This document shows positions 7,007 through 14,574 of a DNA stretch of 28,310 nt, piece after piece; position 1 is the first letter of the stretch; each line of letters begins with the position of its first letter. The translations under genes were made by a program, and so were the position numbers. The notes under the pieces were generated by a model. That model did not search any database, was not told the DNA's origin, and saw nothing but the letters and a program-made list of their open reading frames with translations. Source of the stretch: Actinomycetes bacterium (lineage in GTDB: Bacteria > Actinomycetota > Thermoleophilia > Solirubrobacterales > 70-9); NCBI GenBank assembly GCA_023436605.1, contig JAEZIQ010000129.1:1-28310 (forward strand), read 5' to 3'.

Positions 7007-7611
7007 TGGCAGACATCAAGGCCGCCGACGTAAAAGAACTGCGCCAGATGACTGGCGCCGGCATGATGGATGCGAAGGCCGCGCTCATCGAAGCCGAGGG
7101 CGACATGGATCGCGCCGTTGAGCTGCTTCGCGTAAAGGGCCAGGCCTCCGCGGCCAAGCGCTCCGACCGTGGCACCTCGGAGGGCGTTGTCGCCTCTTAC
7201 ATCCACGCCAACAAGAAGGTCGGCGCCCTGGTCGAAGTCCAGTGCGAGACCGACTTCGTGGCCCGCAACGAGGACTTCGCCGAGTTCGCCTACGAAGTGG
7301 CGATGCATGTCGCCGCCGCTTCCCCGTCCCATGTCTCCAAGGAAGAGATTCCCGAGGACAAGATTGCCGCCGAGCGTCGGGTCTTCGAGGAGAAGGCCAA
7401 GGAGGAAGGCAAGCCCGACAACATCATCGAGAAGATCGTCGATGGCCAGGTTGCCAAGTGGGCCAAGGACATCGTCCTGCTCGAACAGGAGCACGTCAAC
7501 ACGGACAAGCACGACTCGAAGACGATCGAGCAGCTCCGTGAAGAACTCGCCGCCAAAGTAGGCGAGAACGTGGTGATCAGCCGCTTCTCCTGCTTCCGTA
7601 TCGGCGAGTAG
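7006..7611 (+). CDS. tsf: Elongation factor Ts (short form)
   Basis: EF-Ts is the nucleotide exchange factor that regenerates EF-Tu-GTP. The 201-residue product has the N-terminal UBA-like domain (VKELRQMTGAGMMDAKAALIEAEGDMDRAVELLRVKG) and the core motif TDFVARN at residues 82-88, which inserts into EF-Tu near its Mg site. The segment KPDNIIEKIVDGQVAKW (around residue 140) is the usual coiled-coil region. At about 200 residues it is the short form with one core subdomain, as in Thermus, and not the roughly 280-residue enterobacterial form. The ATG shares one base with the rpsB stop (TGATG), so the two are co-translated as in most bacteria. Confidence 0.96.
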   Translation: MADIKAADVKELRQMTGAGMMDAKAALIEAEGDMDRAVELLRVKGQASAAKRSDRGTSEGVVASYIHANKKVGALVEVQCETDFVARNEDFAEFAYEVAMHVAAASPSHVSKEEIPEDKIAAERRVFEEKAKEEGKPDNIIEKIVDGQVAKWAKDIVLLEQEHVNTDKHDSKTIEQLREELAAKVGENVVISRFSCFRIGE

Positions 7612-7615
7612 GCGG

Positions 7616-7621
7616 TAGTTT
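7616..7621 (+). promoter_or_regulatory. Candidate -10 box immediately upstream of pyrH
   Basis: TAGTTT lies in the 20-base tsf-pyrH gap, 10 bases before the pyrH ATG at 7632, and the gap contains no Shine-Dalgarno. Transcription from it would produce an mRNA with almost no leader. Confidence 0.4.
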
Positions 7622-7631
7622 TCCCTACGGA

Positions 7632-8372
7632 ATGAGCGACTCGGAGCCGCGGTTCAGGCGGATCATGCTGAAACTGTCCGGCGAAGCCCTGATGGGCAAG
7701 CTGGACTTCGGGACCGATCCTGAAGAAGTTGACAGGATCGCCCGTCAGATCGGCATCATCCGCGACCGCGGTGTCGAGGTCGCAATCGTTGTCGGTGCCG
7801 GCAACATCTACCGCGGTGTCGACGGTGCCTCTCAGGGGATGGACCGGGCCACCGGCGACTACATGGGCATGTTGGCCACGCTGCTGAACGCGCTCACCCT
7901 CCAGGACGTACTGGAGAAACACGGTCACTTCACCCGGGTCATCTCGGCCATCGACGTGAACGAAGTCGCCGAGCCGTACATCCGGCGTCGTGCCATGCGG
8001 CACCTCGAAAAGGGTCGCGTCTGCATCTTTGCCGCCGGGACCGGCAACCCGTTCTTCACGACGGACACCGCCGCCGCCCTGCGCGGTCTTGAGATCAACG
8101 CCGAGGCGATTCTGATGGCCAAGAACGGGGTGGAAGGGGTCTACGACAGCGATCCCTCGACCAATCCGGACGCGAAGTTCATCCCCGAAATCACCCACAA
8201 GGAAGCGATCGAGCGCGGACTCAAGGTGATGGATTCGACCGCCCTCAGCCTCTGCATGGACAACGAACTGCCGATCTACGTCTTCAACATGGCTGACGAG
8301 ACCAATATGGATAGGATCGTCTCCGGCGAGAAAGTGGGCACGCTGGTCAGCTCCAGGGTCGCCGGAAACTGA
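7632..8372 (+). CDS. pyrH: Uridylate kinase (UMP kinase)
   Basis: This 246-residue amino-acid-kinase-fold enzyme phosphorylates UMP to UDP. Its N-terminus FRRIMLKLSGEALMG is the phosphate-binding signature. IVVGAGNIYRG and the segment DYMGMLATLLNALTLQDVLEK are UMP-site elements. GTGNPFFTTDTAAALRGLEI and ILMAKNGVEGVYDSDP are typical C-terminal nucleotide-binding strands. Length and motifs match the hexameric bacterial enzyme. It sits in the universal rpsB-tsf-pyrH-frr order, 20 bases after tsf and 17 before frr. Confidence 0.96.
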   Translation: MSDSEPRFRRIMLKLSGEALMGKLDFGTDPEEVDRIARQIGIIRDRGVEVAIVVGAGNIYRGVDGASQGMDRATGDYMGMLATLLNALTLQDVLEKHGHFTRVISAIDVNEVAEPYIRRRAMRHLEKGRVCIFAAGTGNPFFTTDTAAALRGLEINAEAILMAKNGVEGVYDSDPSTNPDAKFIPEITHKEAIERGLKVMDSTALSLCMDNELPIYVFNMADETNMDRIVSGEKVGTLVSSRVAGN

Positions 8373-8389
8373 TCGCCCGAGGAGGAATT

Positions 8390-8947
8390 TTGATCGACGA
8401 CCTGCTTTCAGACGCCAAAGAGAGGATGGCCAAGACCGTCGAGTCGACGCGTGGGGAGTTCTCCACCGTACGCACCGGACGGGCCACTCCGCACCTGCTC
8501 GACCGCATCACGGTCGACTACTACGGCGCCAACACCCCGCTCAACCAGCTCGCCAACGTGGCAGCTTCCGAAGCCCGACTTCTGACCGTCACGCCCTATG
8601 ACAAGGGCGCGCTCGGACTGATCGAGAAGGCGATCCAGGAATCGGACATCGGACTCACCCCGTCCAATGACGGCAACCTGATCCGGCTCCAGATCCCGGA
8701 CCTGACCGAGGAACGCCGCAAGGAGATGGTCAAGGTCGTTCACGGCGTGGCCGAGGAAGGCCGAATCGCGGTCCGCAACGTGCGACGCGACGTGATGGCC
8801 GACATGCGCGACCTGAAGAAGGAAGGCGAAGTCGGCGAAGACGACGAACGCCGCGGCGAGGAAGACCTTCAGAAGCTGACCGACGAAGCGATCGCGGAGA
8901 TCGACGTCATGCTGAAGGGCAAGGAAGAAGAGATCCTCGAGGTGTGA
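8390..8947 (+). CDS. frr: Ribosome recycling factor
   Basis: RRF splits post-termination ribosomes together with EF-G. The 185-residue product matches family length. It has the N-terminal helix with the FSTVRTGRATPHLLDRI signature, YYGANTPLNQLANV, the hinge region with LTVTPYDKGALGLIEKAI, and NLIRLQIPDLTEERRKEMVKVV. The long C-terminal helix ends in EILEV. The start is a TTG at 8390 preceded by GGAGGA (8381-8386), a strong Shine-Dalgarno four bases upstream, and it gives the normal N-terminus IDDLLSDAKERM. The final GTG-TGA overlaps the uppS start codon. Confidence 0.95.
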   Translation: MIDDLLSDAKERMAKTVESTRGEFSTVRTGRATPHLLDRITVDYYGANTPLNQLANVAASEARLLTVTPYDKGALGLIEKAIQESDIGLTPSNDGNLIRLQIPDLTEERRKEMVKVVHGVAEEGRIAVRNVRRDVMADMRDLKKEGEVGEDDERRGEEDLQKLTDEAIAEIDVMLKGKEEEILEV

Positions 8948-9618
8948 AGGCACCCCGATACGTAGCCATCATCACCGACGGCAACGGGCGCTGGGCCCAG
9001 AGCCGCGGACTGCCGGTCAAGGAGGGACACAAGGCCGGCGCTGACACCGTCAAGGCGAGACTGCGTGATGCGGTCGAGCTGGGCATCAAGGAACTGACCG
9101 TCTTTTCGTTTTCGACCGAAAACTGGTCGCGTTCTCCGGAAGAGGTCGCCGCGCTGATGGAGATGTTCTCCCAGCGAATCGTCGACGAGACCCCGGAACT
9201 GAACGACGAGGGCGTGAAGATGCGCTTCATCGGACGACGCGAAGGAGTCTCGGCGGAGCTGCAGCGGCAGATGGAAGAGGCCGAAGCATTGACCGCCGCG
9301 AACGACACGATCACCTTCTTCATCGCCTTCAACTACGGGGGCCGGGCCGAGATCATCGACGCCGCTCGAAAGTTCGACGGAACCACGGAGGAGGAGTTCC
9401 GTCAGCATCTCTACGCGCCCGAGATGCATGATCCTGAACTCCTGATCCGGACCAGCGGGGAACAACGCATCTCCAACTATCTGCTCTGGCAATGCGCCTA
9501 CTCGGAATTCGTCTTTCGAGACGAACTCTGGCCCGACTTCACCCGCGAGGCGTTCGAGGCAGCCCTCGAGGAGTTCGGGCAGCGGCAGCGCCGCTTCGGC
9601 ACGAGGGAGTCCGTCTGA
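8944..9618 (+). CDS. uppS: Undecaprenyl diphosphate synthase (cis-prenyltransferase)
   Basis: This enzyme condenses farnesyl diphosphate with eight isopentenyl units to make the C55 carrier for cell-wall precursors. The catalytic Asp12 lies in ITDGNGRWA, usually written MDGNGRWA in the family. ELTVFSFSTENWSRS and FIAFNYGGRAEI are intact, as is the C-terminal RTSGEQRISNYLLWQCAYSEF with the diphosphate-binding Arg. At 224 residues it is slightly short, with a compact N-terminus. The GTG start overlaps the frr stop (GTGA) and gives MKAPRYVAIITDGNG. Chain length cannot be fixed from sequence alone; actinobacteria may also make decaprenyl diphosphate with related enzymes. Confidence 0.93.
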   Translation: MKAPRYVAIITDGNGRWAQSRGLPVKEGHKAGADTVKARLRDAVELGIKELTVFSFSTENWSRSPEEVAALMEMFSQRIVDETPELNDEGVKMRFIGRREGVSAELQRQMEEAEALTAANDTITFFIAFNYGGRAEIIDAARKFDGTTEEEFRQHLYAPEMHDPELLIRTSGEQRISNYLLWQCAYSEFVFRDELWPDFTREAFEAALEEFGQRQRRFGTRESV

Positions 9619-10412
9619 TGGGCGAGACAGCCAAGCGGATCCTGGTCGCGATCCCGTGGATCGTGGTGGTCATCGCGATCATCGTGGCCGGTGGCCCCTG
9701 GTTCGCGGGTGCCCTGGCGATCTTCGGTTGCCTCGGCCTGCGCGAGTTCTTCCAGATGACCGACCGGTACCGGCCCTTCGAGATCCCCGCCTACGTCGCG
9801 CTGGTCGGCATGGTGCTCGCGGCCTGGCTCGGCACCCAGTTCAACATCCTGATGTTCCTCGCCCTGCCGTTCCTGCTGATCTTCATCGCGGCGGCCCGAC
9901 GCAGTGTCAGGAAGAACGTGACAGTTTCGATCGCGATCACCCTGTTGGGAATCTTCTGGATCGGCATGGCGCTGGTTCACGCGGTCCTGCTCCGCGAACT
10001 GCCGGACCACGGGGCGGCCCTGCTGGTCAACGTGCTGGTCGGGACCTTTGCCTGCGACACGGGTGCCTACGCGGTCGGCCGGTTGTTCGGGACCCACAAG
10101 TTCGCGCCCAACCTTTCGCCGAACAAGACGATCGAGGGGCTGATCGGTGGTTTCCTGATCGGCATGCTCGGCGTCTGGTGTGCCGGCCTCTACCAGGACT
10201 GGCTCTCCGGAGTGGACGCTTTGATCCTCGGTGCTGCGGTTGCCGCCGTCGCTCCGATCGGCGACCTCTTCGAGTCGATGATCAAGCGGGATCTCGGCAC
10301 CAAAGACACCGGACACCTGTTCGGCCCCCACGGCGGGTTGCTCGACCGGCTCGACGCTGTCTTCTTCACGGTCGTCGTCGGTTACTACGTCTCCGTCGCA
10401 CTGGTCTACTGA
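9618..10412 (+). CDS. cdsA: Phosphatidate cytidylyltransferase
   Basis: CdsA makes CDP-diacylglycerol from phosphatidic acid and CTP, the branch point to phosphatidylglycerol, phosphatidylinositol and cardiolipin. The 264-residue protein has about seven hydrophobic segments and the C-terminal CDP-alcohol signature region SMIKRDLGTKDTGHLFGPHGGLLDRLD. The Lys/Asp pair and the DRLD acidic pair are present. The usual PGHGG is written GPHGG here, a swap of Pro and Gly immediately before the His. The ATG at 9618 shares a base with the uppS stop. Another open stretch runs upstream but lies within uppS and is not credible. It is part of the uppS-cdsA-dxr run found in many bacteria. Confidence 0.93.
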   Translation: MGETAKRILVAIPWIVVVIAIIVAGGPWFAGALAIFGCLGLREFFQMTDRYRPFEIPAYVALVGMVLAAWLGTQFNILMFLALPFLLIFIAAARRSVRKNVTVSIAITLLGIFWIGMALVHAVLLRELPDHGAALLVNVLVGTFACDTGAYAVGRLFGTHKFAPNLSPNKTIEGLIGGFLIGMLGVWCAGLYQDWLSGVDALILGAAVAAVAPIGDLFESMIKRDLGTKDTGHLFGPHGGLLDRLDAVFFTVVVGYYVSVALVY

Positions 10413-11563
10413 TGGCCCCCGAAACGAAGCGTGTACTGATCCTCGGGGCGACCGGTTCGATCGGAACCCAGGCTCTCGAGATCATCGCCGGCCGCGACGA
10501 CCTCGAACCCGTGGCTCTGGCGGTCGGGCGGGACTGGCAGACCGCCGTCGCCCAGGCCCGTGGTTTCGAACTCGACACGATCGCCGTGGCCGACCCCGGA
10601 GCGGCAGCAGAGGCGAGATCGAACTTCGACGGCAACGTCCTCGAAGGAGAAGCGGCGGCCCGCGAGCTGATCGGACTCACCAATCCCGACATCGTGCTGA
10701 ACGGCATCGTCGGTGCGGCCGGGCTCGGTCCGACCATCGCCGCGCTGACCCAGGGCATCGACGTGGCGCTCGCCAACAAGGAAAGCCTGGTGATCGGCGG
10801 AGAGCTGGTCACCGAACTGGCCGCGGCCACCGGCGCCCGGCTCCTGCCGGTCGATTCGGAGCATTCGGCACTTTTCCAGTTGATCGAGAACGAGGACGAG
10901 GCGGCGATCGAGCGGATCGTCCTGACCGCCTCGGGCGGGCCTTTCCGCGGCCGTACCGATCTCGAGGGAATCAGCGTCGAGGAAGCGCTTGATCACCCGA
11001 CCTGGGCGATGGGCGGCCGGATCACGATCGACTCGGCCACCCTGATTAACAAGGGCTTTGAGATGATCGAGGCCCATCACCTCTTCAAGCTGCCCTACGA
11101 CCGGATCGGCGTGGTGGTTCATCCGCAGTCGATCGTCCACTCGCTGATCGACCTGCGAGACGGAGCGACGCTGGCCCACCTCGGTTATCCCGACATGCGG
11201 GTGCCAATCGCCTACGCGCTGACCTGGCCCGAGCGGGCGGAGGTCCCGGTCGAGCGCCTGGACCTCGCCAAAGTCGGCCGGCTCGAATTCGAGGAGCCCG
11301 ATCCGGGCACCTTCCGCTGCCTCGCTCTCGCTCGGGAAGCGGGAGAAGCGGGCGGGATCGCGCCTTGCGTGCTGAACGCCGCCGACGAGGTGGCGGTTGC
11401 CGCTTTCCTCGACGGACGGATTTCCTTCAGTGACATTGCCCGGGTGATCGAAAGTACGCTCGATGACGTCGGCAGTGGCCCCGCCAAGGGCTTTGACGAG
11501 CTCTTCGCGGTCGATGAGGCGAGCCGGGAGCGCGCGTCTGAGATCATTTCCGATCTGGACTGA
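10412..11563 (+). CDS. dxr: 1-deoxy-D-xylulose 5-phosphate reductoisomerase
   Basis: DXR converts 1-deoxy-D-xylulose 5-phosphate to 2-C-methyl-D-erythritol 4-phosphate with NADPH, the committed step of the MEP pathway. The 383-residue product starts with the NADPH-binding LGATGSIGTQAL, has ALANKES, and carries the metal ligands Asp148 and Glu150 in PVDSEH with a third, Glu217, in LINKGFE. The flexible-loop region HPTWAMGGRITIDSAT and the HPQSIVHSLI motif are intact. The ATG shares its first base with the cdsA stop. With ispG further on, two of the MEP enzymes are in this window; the other MEP genes are not. Confidence 0.97.
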   Translation: MAPETKRVLILGATGSIGTQALEIIAGRDDLEPVALAVGRDWQTAVAQARGFELDTIAVADPGAAAEARSNFDGNVLEGEAAARELIGLTNPDIVLNGIVGAAGLGPTIAALTQGIDVALANKESLVIGGELVTELAAATGARLLPVDSEHSALFQLIENEDEAAIERIVLTASGGPFRGRTDLEGISVEEALDHPTWAMGGRITIDSATLINKGFEMIEAHHLFKLPYDRIGVVVHPQSIVHSLIDLRDGATLAHLGYPDMRVPIAYALTWPERAEVPVERLDLAKVGRLEFEEPDPGTFRCLALAREAGEAGGIAPCVLNAADEVAVAAFLDGRISFSDIARVIESTLDDVGSGPAKGFDELFAVDEASRERASEIISDLD

Positions 11564-11586
11564 AACCGCTTCATCCTGCTGTCACT

Positions 11587-12654
11587 TTGAGCTTCTTTGT
11601 CGCATTCCTCGCTTTCAGCGCCCTGATCGTCCTCCATGAGGCAGGGCACTTTTTTGCTGCGAAGGCGACCGGGATGCGGGTCGAGCGTTTCTTCCTGTTC
11701 TTTCCACCGAAGCTTGTGTCGATCAAGCGGGGGGAAACCGAGTACGGGATCGGTGCGATCCCGCTCGGTGGCTTCGTGCGGATCACCGGGATGAACCCGG
11801 ATGAGGAACTCCCGCCGGAAGTGGCCGCCCGCGGCTATTACAGGCAGCCGGTGTGGAAGCGGATCGTGGTGATCGGGGCCGGCCCGGCGGTGAACATCGT
11901 CCTCGCCTTCCTGATCCTCTGGTTCCTTGCTTTCGGAATCCAGCAGCCAAGCCAGAACATCGAGCAGATCCAGTCCGGGACCCCGGCGGCCGGCAAACTC
12001 CAGGCCGGCGACCGGATCATCTCGGTCGACGGGATCACCGGGGGGCAAGAGCAGATTGCCGACCAGATCAACTCGCATCGCTGTGCCGGCAAACAGTTAG
12101 ACGGCTGCAAGGCATCCGAACCCGCCACCGTGGTGGTGATGCGGGACGGGGTGGAGAAGACTCTGACGATCACTCCGGTCTACGACGCCGAGGTTCAGCG
12201 CAGCCGGCTCGGGTTCGCCTTCGGGCTCGAAGACGCTAACCCCGGCCCGATCGAAGCGGCGAAGATCTCGGCCGACTACATGTGGTTCGTCACCTCGAGC
12301 ACCGTCTCGGCCCTTTCGCGCCTTTACGAAAAGGAACAGCGCGACCAGCTATCAGGGGTGGTGGGCTCTTACGAAGTCACCCGGCAGGCGGTCGACGTGG
12401 GCGCCAGGGAAGCGCTCACGCTCGTCGCATTGATCAGTCTCTCGCTCGGCATCATCAACCTGTTTCCGTTCCTGCCCCTCGACGGTGGTCACATCTTCTG
12501 GAGCATCGTCGAGAAGCTGAGGGGGAGACCGGTTCCCTTTGCGGTCATGGAACGGGCCGGCCTGATCGGCTTCGCCCTCGTCATCGGACTCTTCTTACTG
12601 GGGTTGAACAACGACATAGGCCGCCTCACGGGAGAGGGATTCAACGTGCGCTAG
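11587..12654 (+). CDS. rseP: Site-2 intramembrane metalloprotease, RseP/RIP family with one PDZ domain
   Basis: This 355-residue M50 protease carries the zinc motif His17-Glu18-x-x-His21 (HEAGH) in its first transmembrane helix. The third ligand lies in FPFLPLDGGH near residue 302. A PDZ-like segment (IQSGTPAAGKLQAGDRIISVDG, about residues 128-150) sits between the membrane halves. Such proteases cut anti-sigma factors or signal peptides inside the membrane. A TTG start at 11587 is used; it is the only start giving the short MSFFVAFLAF lead-in to HEAGH. It has no Shine-Dalgarno, but CATCCT lies nine bases upstream. The dxr-rseP-ispG order is conserved in actinobacteria; here ispG is displaced by two inserted genes. 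Confidence 0.92.
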   Translation: MSFFVAFLAFSALIVLHEAGHFFAAKATGMRVERFFLFFPPKLVSIKRGETEYGIGAIPLGGFVRITGMNPDEELPPEVAARGYYRQPVWKRIVVIGAGPAVNIVLAFLILWFLAFGIQQPSQNIEQIQSGTPAAGKLQAGDRIISVDGITGGQEQIADQINSHRCAGKQLDGCKASEPATVVVMRDGVEKTLTITPVYDAEVQRSRLGFAFGLEDANPGPIEAAKISADYMWFVTSSTVSALSRLYEKEQRDQLSGVVGSYEVTRQAVDVGAREALTLVALISLSLGIINLFPFLPLDGGHIFWSIVEKLRGRPVPFAVMERAGLIGFALVIGLFLLGLNNDIGRLTGEGFNVR

Positions 12655-12660
12655 GAGGTC

Positions 12661-12673
12661 GGCGAGCCTCGCC
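12661..12673. repeat. Small palindrome after rseP, REP-like fragment
   Basis: GGCGA-GCC-TCGCC begins six bases after the rseP stop. With the preceding TC it resembles the core of the palindromic elements at 23637-23669 and 25294-25326 (TCGGCGAGC followed by a pyrimidine and TCGC). It could act as a short terminator or be a degraded copy of that element. Confidence 0.4.
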
Positions 12674-12685
12674 TCGATTGTCGGG

Positions 12686-12691
12686 TACATT
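12686..12691 (+). promoter_or_regulatory. Candidate -10 box for the acyl-CoA synthetase gene
   Basis: TACATT fits TANNNT in the 77-base gap after rseP. A start near 12698 would give a leader of about 34 bases containing a 5-bp hairpin (GTTCT 12702-12706 with AGAAC 12714-12718) and the Shine-Dalgarno AGGAGG at 12721-12726. Confidence 0.4.
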
Positions 12692-12731
12692 TCCCGGGAC
12701 AGTTCTTGTGGAGAGAACAGAGGAGGAGCAG

Positions 12732-14540
12732 GTGCAGACGACCGAGACGGTGACCGAGTTCGACGGCGGCCCTGCCGTGGAGCCAGAGTTCAAGAACCTT
12801 TACGAGGCGTTCCAGGCAACGGTTGCCCGCAAGGGTGACCATCTGGCGATCAAGTCCGAAGAAGAGGGCGTCGAACTCAGCTGGAATGACGTCGACAAGC
12901 GCGTCCGGGCCATCGCCGGCGGGCTCAAGTCACTCGGCGTGCTGCCCGGCGACCGGGTCGGCATGCTGCTCGGTGCCCGTTCCGACTTCATCCCGATCGA
13001 CCTTGCAGTGGTCTCAATCGGGGCCCTGCCGTTTTCGATCTACCAGACTCTCGCACCGGATCAGATCGAGTACGTGGTCGAGGACTCCGGGACGAAGCTG
13101 ATCATCACCGAGAGCGCCTATCTGTCGAACCTGCTCGAAGCGCGGAAGAACCTGCCCGGCCTGGAAAAGGTCATCGTGCTGGACAGCGACGAAGGCGACA
13201 TGACGATGGCCGAGCTCGAGGCTCTCGATCCCGAATTCGATCCCGCTCCACTGGCAGCCGAAGTCGGTCTCGACGACCCGCTGACCCTGATCTACACCTC
13301 CGGCACGACCGGTCCTCCCAAGGGCGTGCTCCTGACCCAGGGCAACCTGATGTCGATGCTGACCACGGTCATGCATTCGGTGCTTGACATCCCGCCGGAC
13401 GGCGGTCGCGTGATCTCCTGGCTGCCCGCCGCTCACATTGCCGAGCGGGGCGCCAACTACTACACGCCGATCCTGCACGGGCTCGAAGTTCACATCTGCC
13501 CGGACCCGAAGCGCATCATCGAGTTTCTGCCCAAGGTCCGGCCGGCCTGGTTCTTCGCGGTTCCCAGAATCTGGGAGAAGCTCAAGGCCGGACTGGAATC
13601 GAACCTGGCGAGCCTGCCCGACGAGCAGCGGGAGAAAGCCCAGGCCGGACTCGACGCGGCGATCCAGAAGGTTCGTCTCGAGCAGGCGGGCGAGGAAGTG
13701 CCGGCGGAGCTGGCGGCCGCGGTTGCCGCTGCCGACGAGGCGCTCTTCTCGAACCTCCGGGTTGCTCTCGGATTCGACGAGGCCGTCGCGGTCAGTGCCG
13801 GTGCTGCCCCGACCCCGGTCGAAGTACTCGAGTTCTTCCACGCGATCGGCATCCCGGTCGGCGAACTCTGGGGACTTTCGGAGACCTGCGGCGTGATCAC
13901 GATCAATCCGCCTTCGAGGATCAAGATCGGCACGGTCGGACCGCCGGTGCCGGGAGTCGAGATGCGGGTGGCCGAGGACGGCGAGCTGCTTTGCCGCAGC
14001 CCCTTCGTGATGAAGGAGTACCGCAACAAGCCCGAGAAGACTGCCGAGACGATCGTCGATGGCTGGCTGCTCACCGGGGACATCGGCGAGATCGACGAGG
14101 AAGGCTATGTCACCATCCTCGACCGCAAGAAGGAACTGATCATCAACGCGGCCGGCAAGAACATGTCACCGGCCAACATCGAGGCCCAGATCAAGGTGGC
14201 TTCGCCGTTGATCAACCAGGCGGTGACGGTCGGCGACGGCCGTCCCTACAACGTCGCCCTGATCGTGCTCGACCCGGACTTCGCGCCGGTGTGGGCCAGC
14301 CAGAACGGAATCGAGGGTTCCTTCGAGGACCTGGCGGGCGACGAGCGGGTCGAGGCCGCGATCAAGGCCGCGGTCGATGAAGCGAACGGCAAGTTGGCGC
14401 GGGTCGAACAGATCAAGAAGTTCAAGCTGATTCCGGGCGAATGGCTGCCCGGTGGAGACGAACTGACTCCGACCATGAAACTGAAGCGCAAGCCAATCGC
14501 CGAGAAGTACGAATCGGAGATCGAGAACCTCTACTCCTGA
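12732..14540 (+). CDS. Long-chain fatty-acyl-CoA synthetase (AMP-forming)
   Basis: This 602-residue enzyme of the ANL superfamily activates fatty acids to acyl-CoA through an acyl-adenylate. The ATP-binding motif YTSGTTGPPKG is at residues 188-198. ELWGLSETCGVITINPP is the adenine/acyl site, and the C-terminal block GWLLTGDIGEIDEEGYVTILDRKKELIINAAGKNMSPANIE includes the hinge and is intact. The form resembles FAA-type long-chain synthetases that include an extra helical segment after the VPRIWEKL motif. The GTG at 12732 is preferred because AGGAGG lies five bases upstream; a GTG at 12708 is in frame but lacks that site. It interrupts the usual rseP-ispG neighbourhood. Substrate is not deducible. 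Confidence 0.92.
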   Translation: MQTTETVTEFDGGPAVEPEFKNLYEAFQATVARKGDHLAIKSEEEGVELSWNDVDKRVRAIAGGLKSLGVLPGDRVGMLLGARSDFIPIDLAVVSIGALPFSIYQTLAPDQIEYVVEDSGTKLIITESAYLSNLLEARKNLPGLEKVIVLDSDEGDMTMAELEALDPEFDPAPLAAEVGLDDPLTLIYTSGTTGPPKGVLLTQGNLMSMLTTVMHSVLDIPPDGGRVISWLPAAHIAERGANYYTPILHGLEVHICPDPKRIIEFLPKVRPAWFFAVPRIWEKLKAGLESNLASLPDEQREKAQAGLDAAIQKVRLEQAGEEVPAELAAAVAAADEALFSNLRVALGFDEAVAVSAGAAPTPVEVLEFFHAIGIPVGELWGLSETCGVITINPPSRIKIGTVGPPVPGVEMRVAEDGELLCRSPFVMKEYRNKPEKTAETIVDGWLLTGDIGEIDEEGYVTILDRKKELIINAAGKNMSPANIEAQIKVASPLINQAVTVGDGRPYNVALIVLDPDFAPVWASQNGIEGSFEDLAGDERVEAAIKAAVDEANGKLARVEQIKKFKLIPGEWLPGGDELTPTMKLKRKPIAEKYESEIENLYS

Positions 14541-14560
14541 CGGTCGTGCGGGAGCACATA

Positions 14561-14566
14561 TATCCT
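14561..14566 (+). promoter_or_regulatory. Candidate -10 box, near-leaderless start of the QW-motif gene
   Basis: TATCCT (or the overlapping TATATC at 14559) lies eight bases before the ATG at 14575 with no Shine-Dalgarno between. The stretch TATATCCTCGACT is almost the same as that before the thioesterase gene (TATAGTCCTCGACT at 24788). Confidence 0.5.
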
Positions 14567-14574
14567 CGACTCCG

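Noticed and set aside
5903..7512. Open frames of over 300 codons antisense to rpsB and tsf
   Set aside because: Leu/Gly- and Ser/Arg-rich shadow translations of the charged S2 tail. The plus strand encodes unmistakable S2 and EF-Ts.
9656..10411. Long in-frame extension upstream of dxr within cdsA, and similar ones upstream of cca, the acyl-CoA synthetase and the FAD oxidase
   Set aside because: The extensions are Arg-rich and overlap other confident genes. The chosen starts coincide with stop/start overlaps or Shine-Dalgarno sites and give normal family N-termini.
12708..12731. Acyl-CoA synthetase start at GTG 12708
   Set aside because: In frame, but the strong AGGAGG site (12721-12726) is positioned for GTG 12732.
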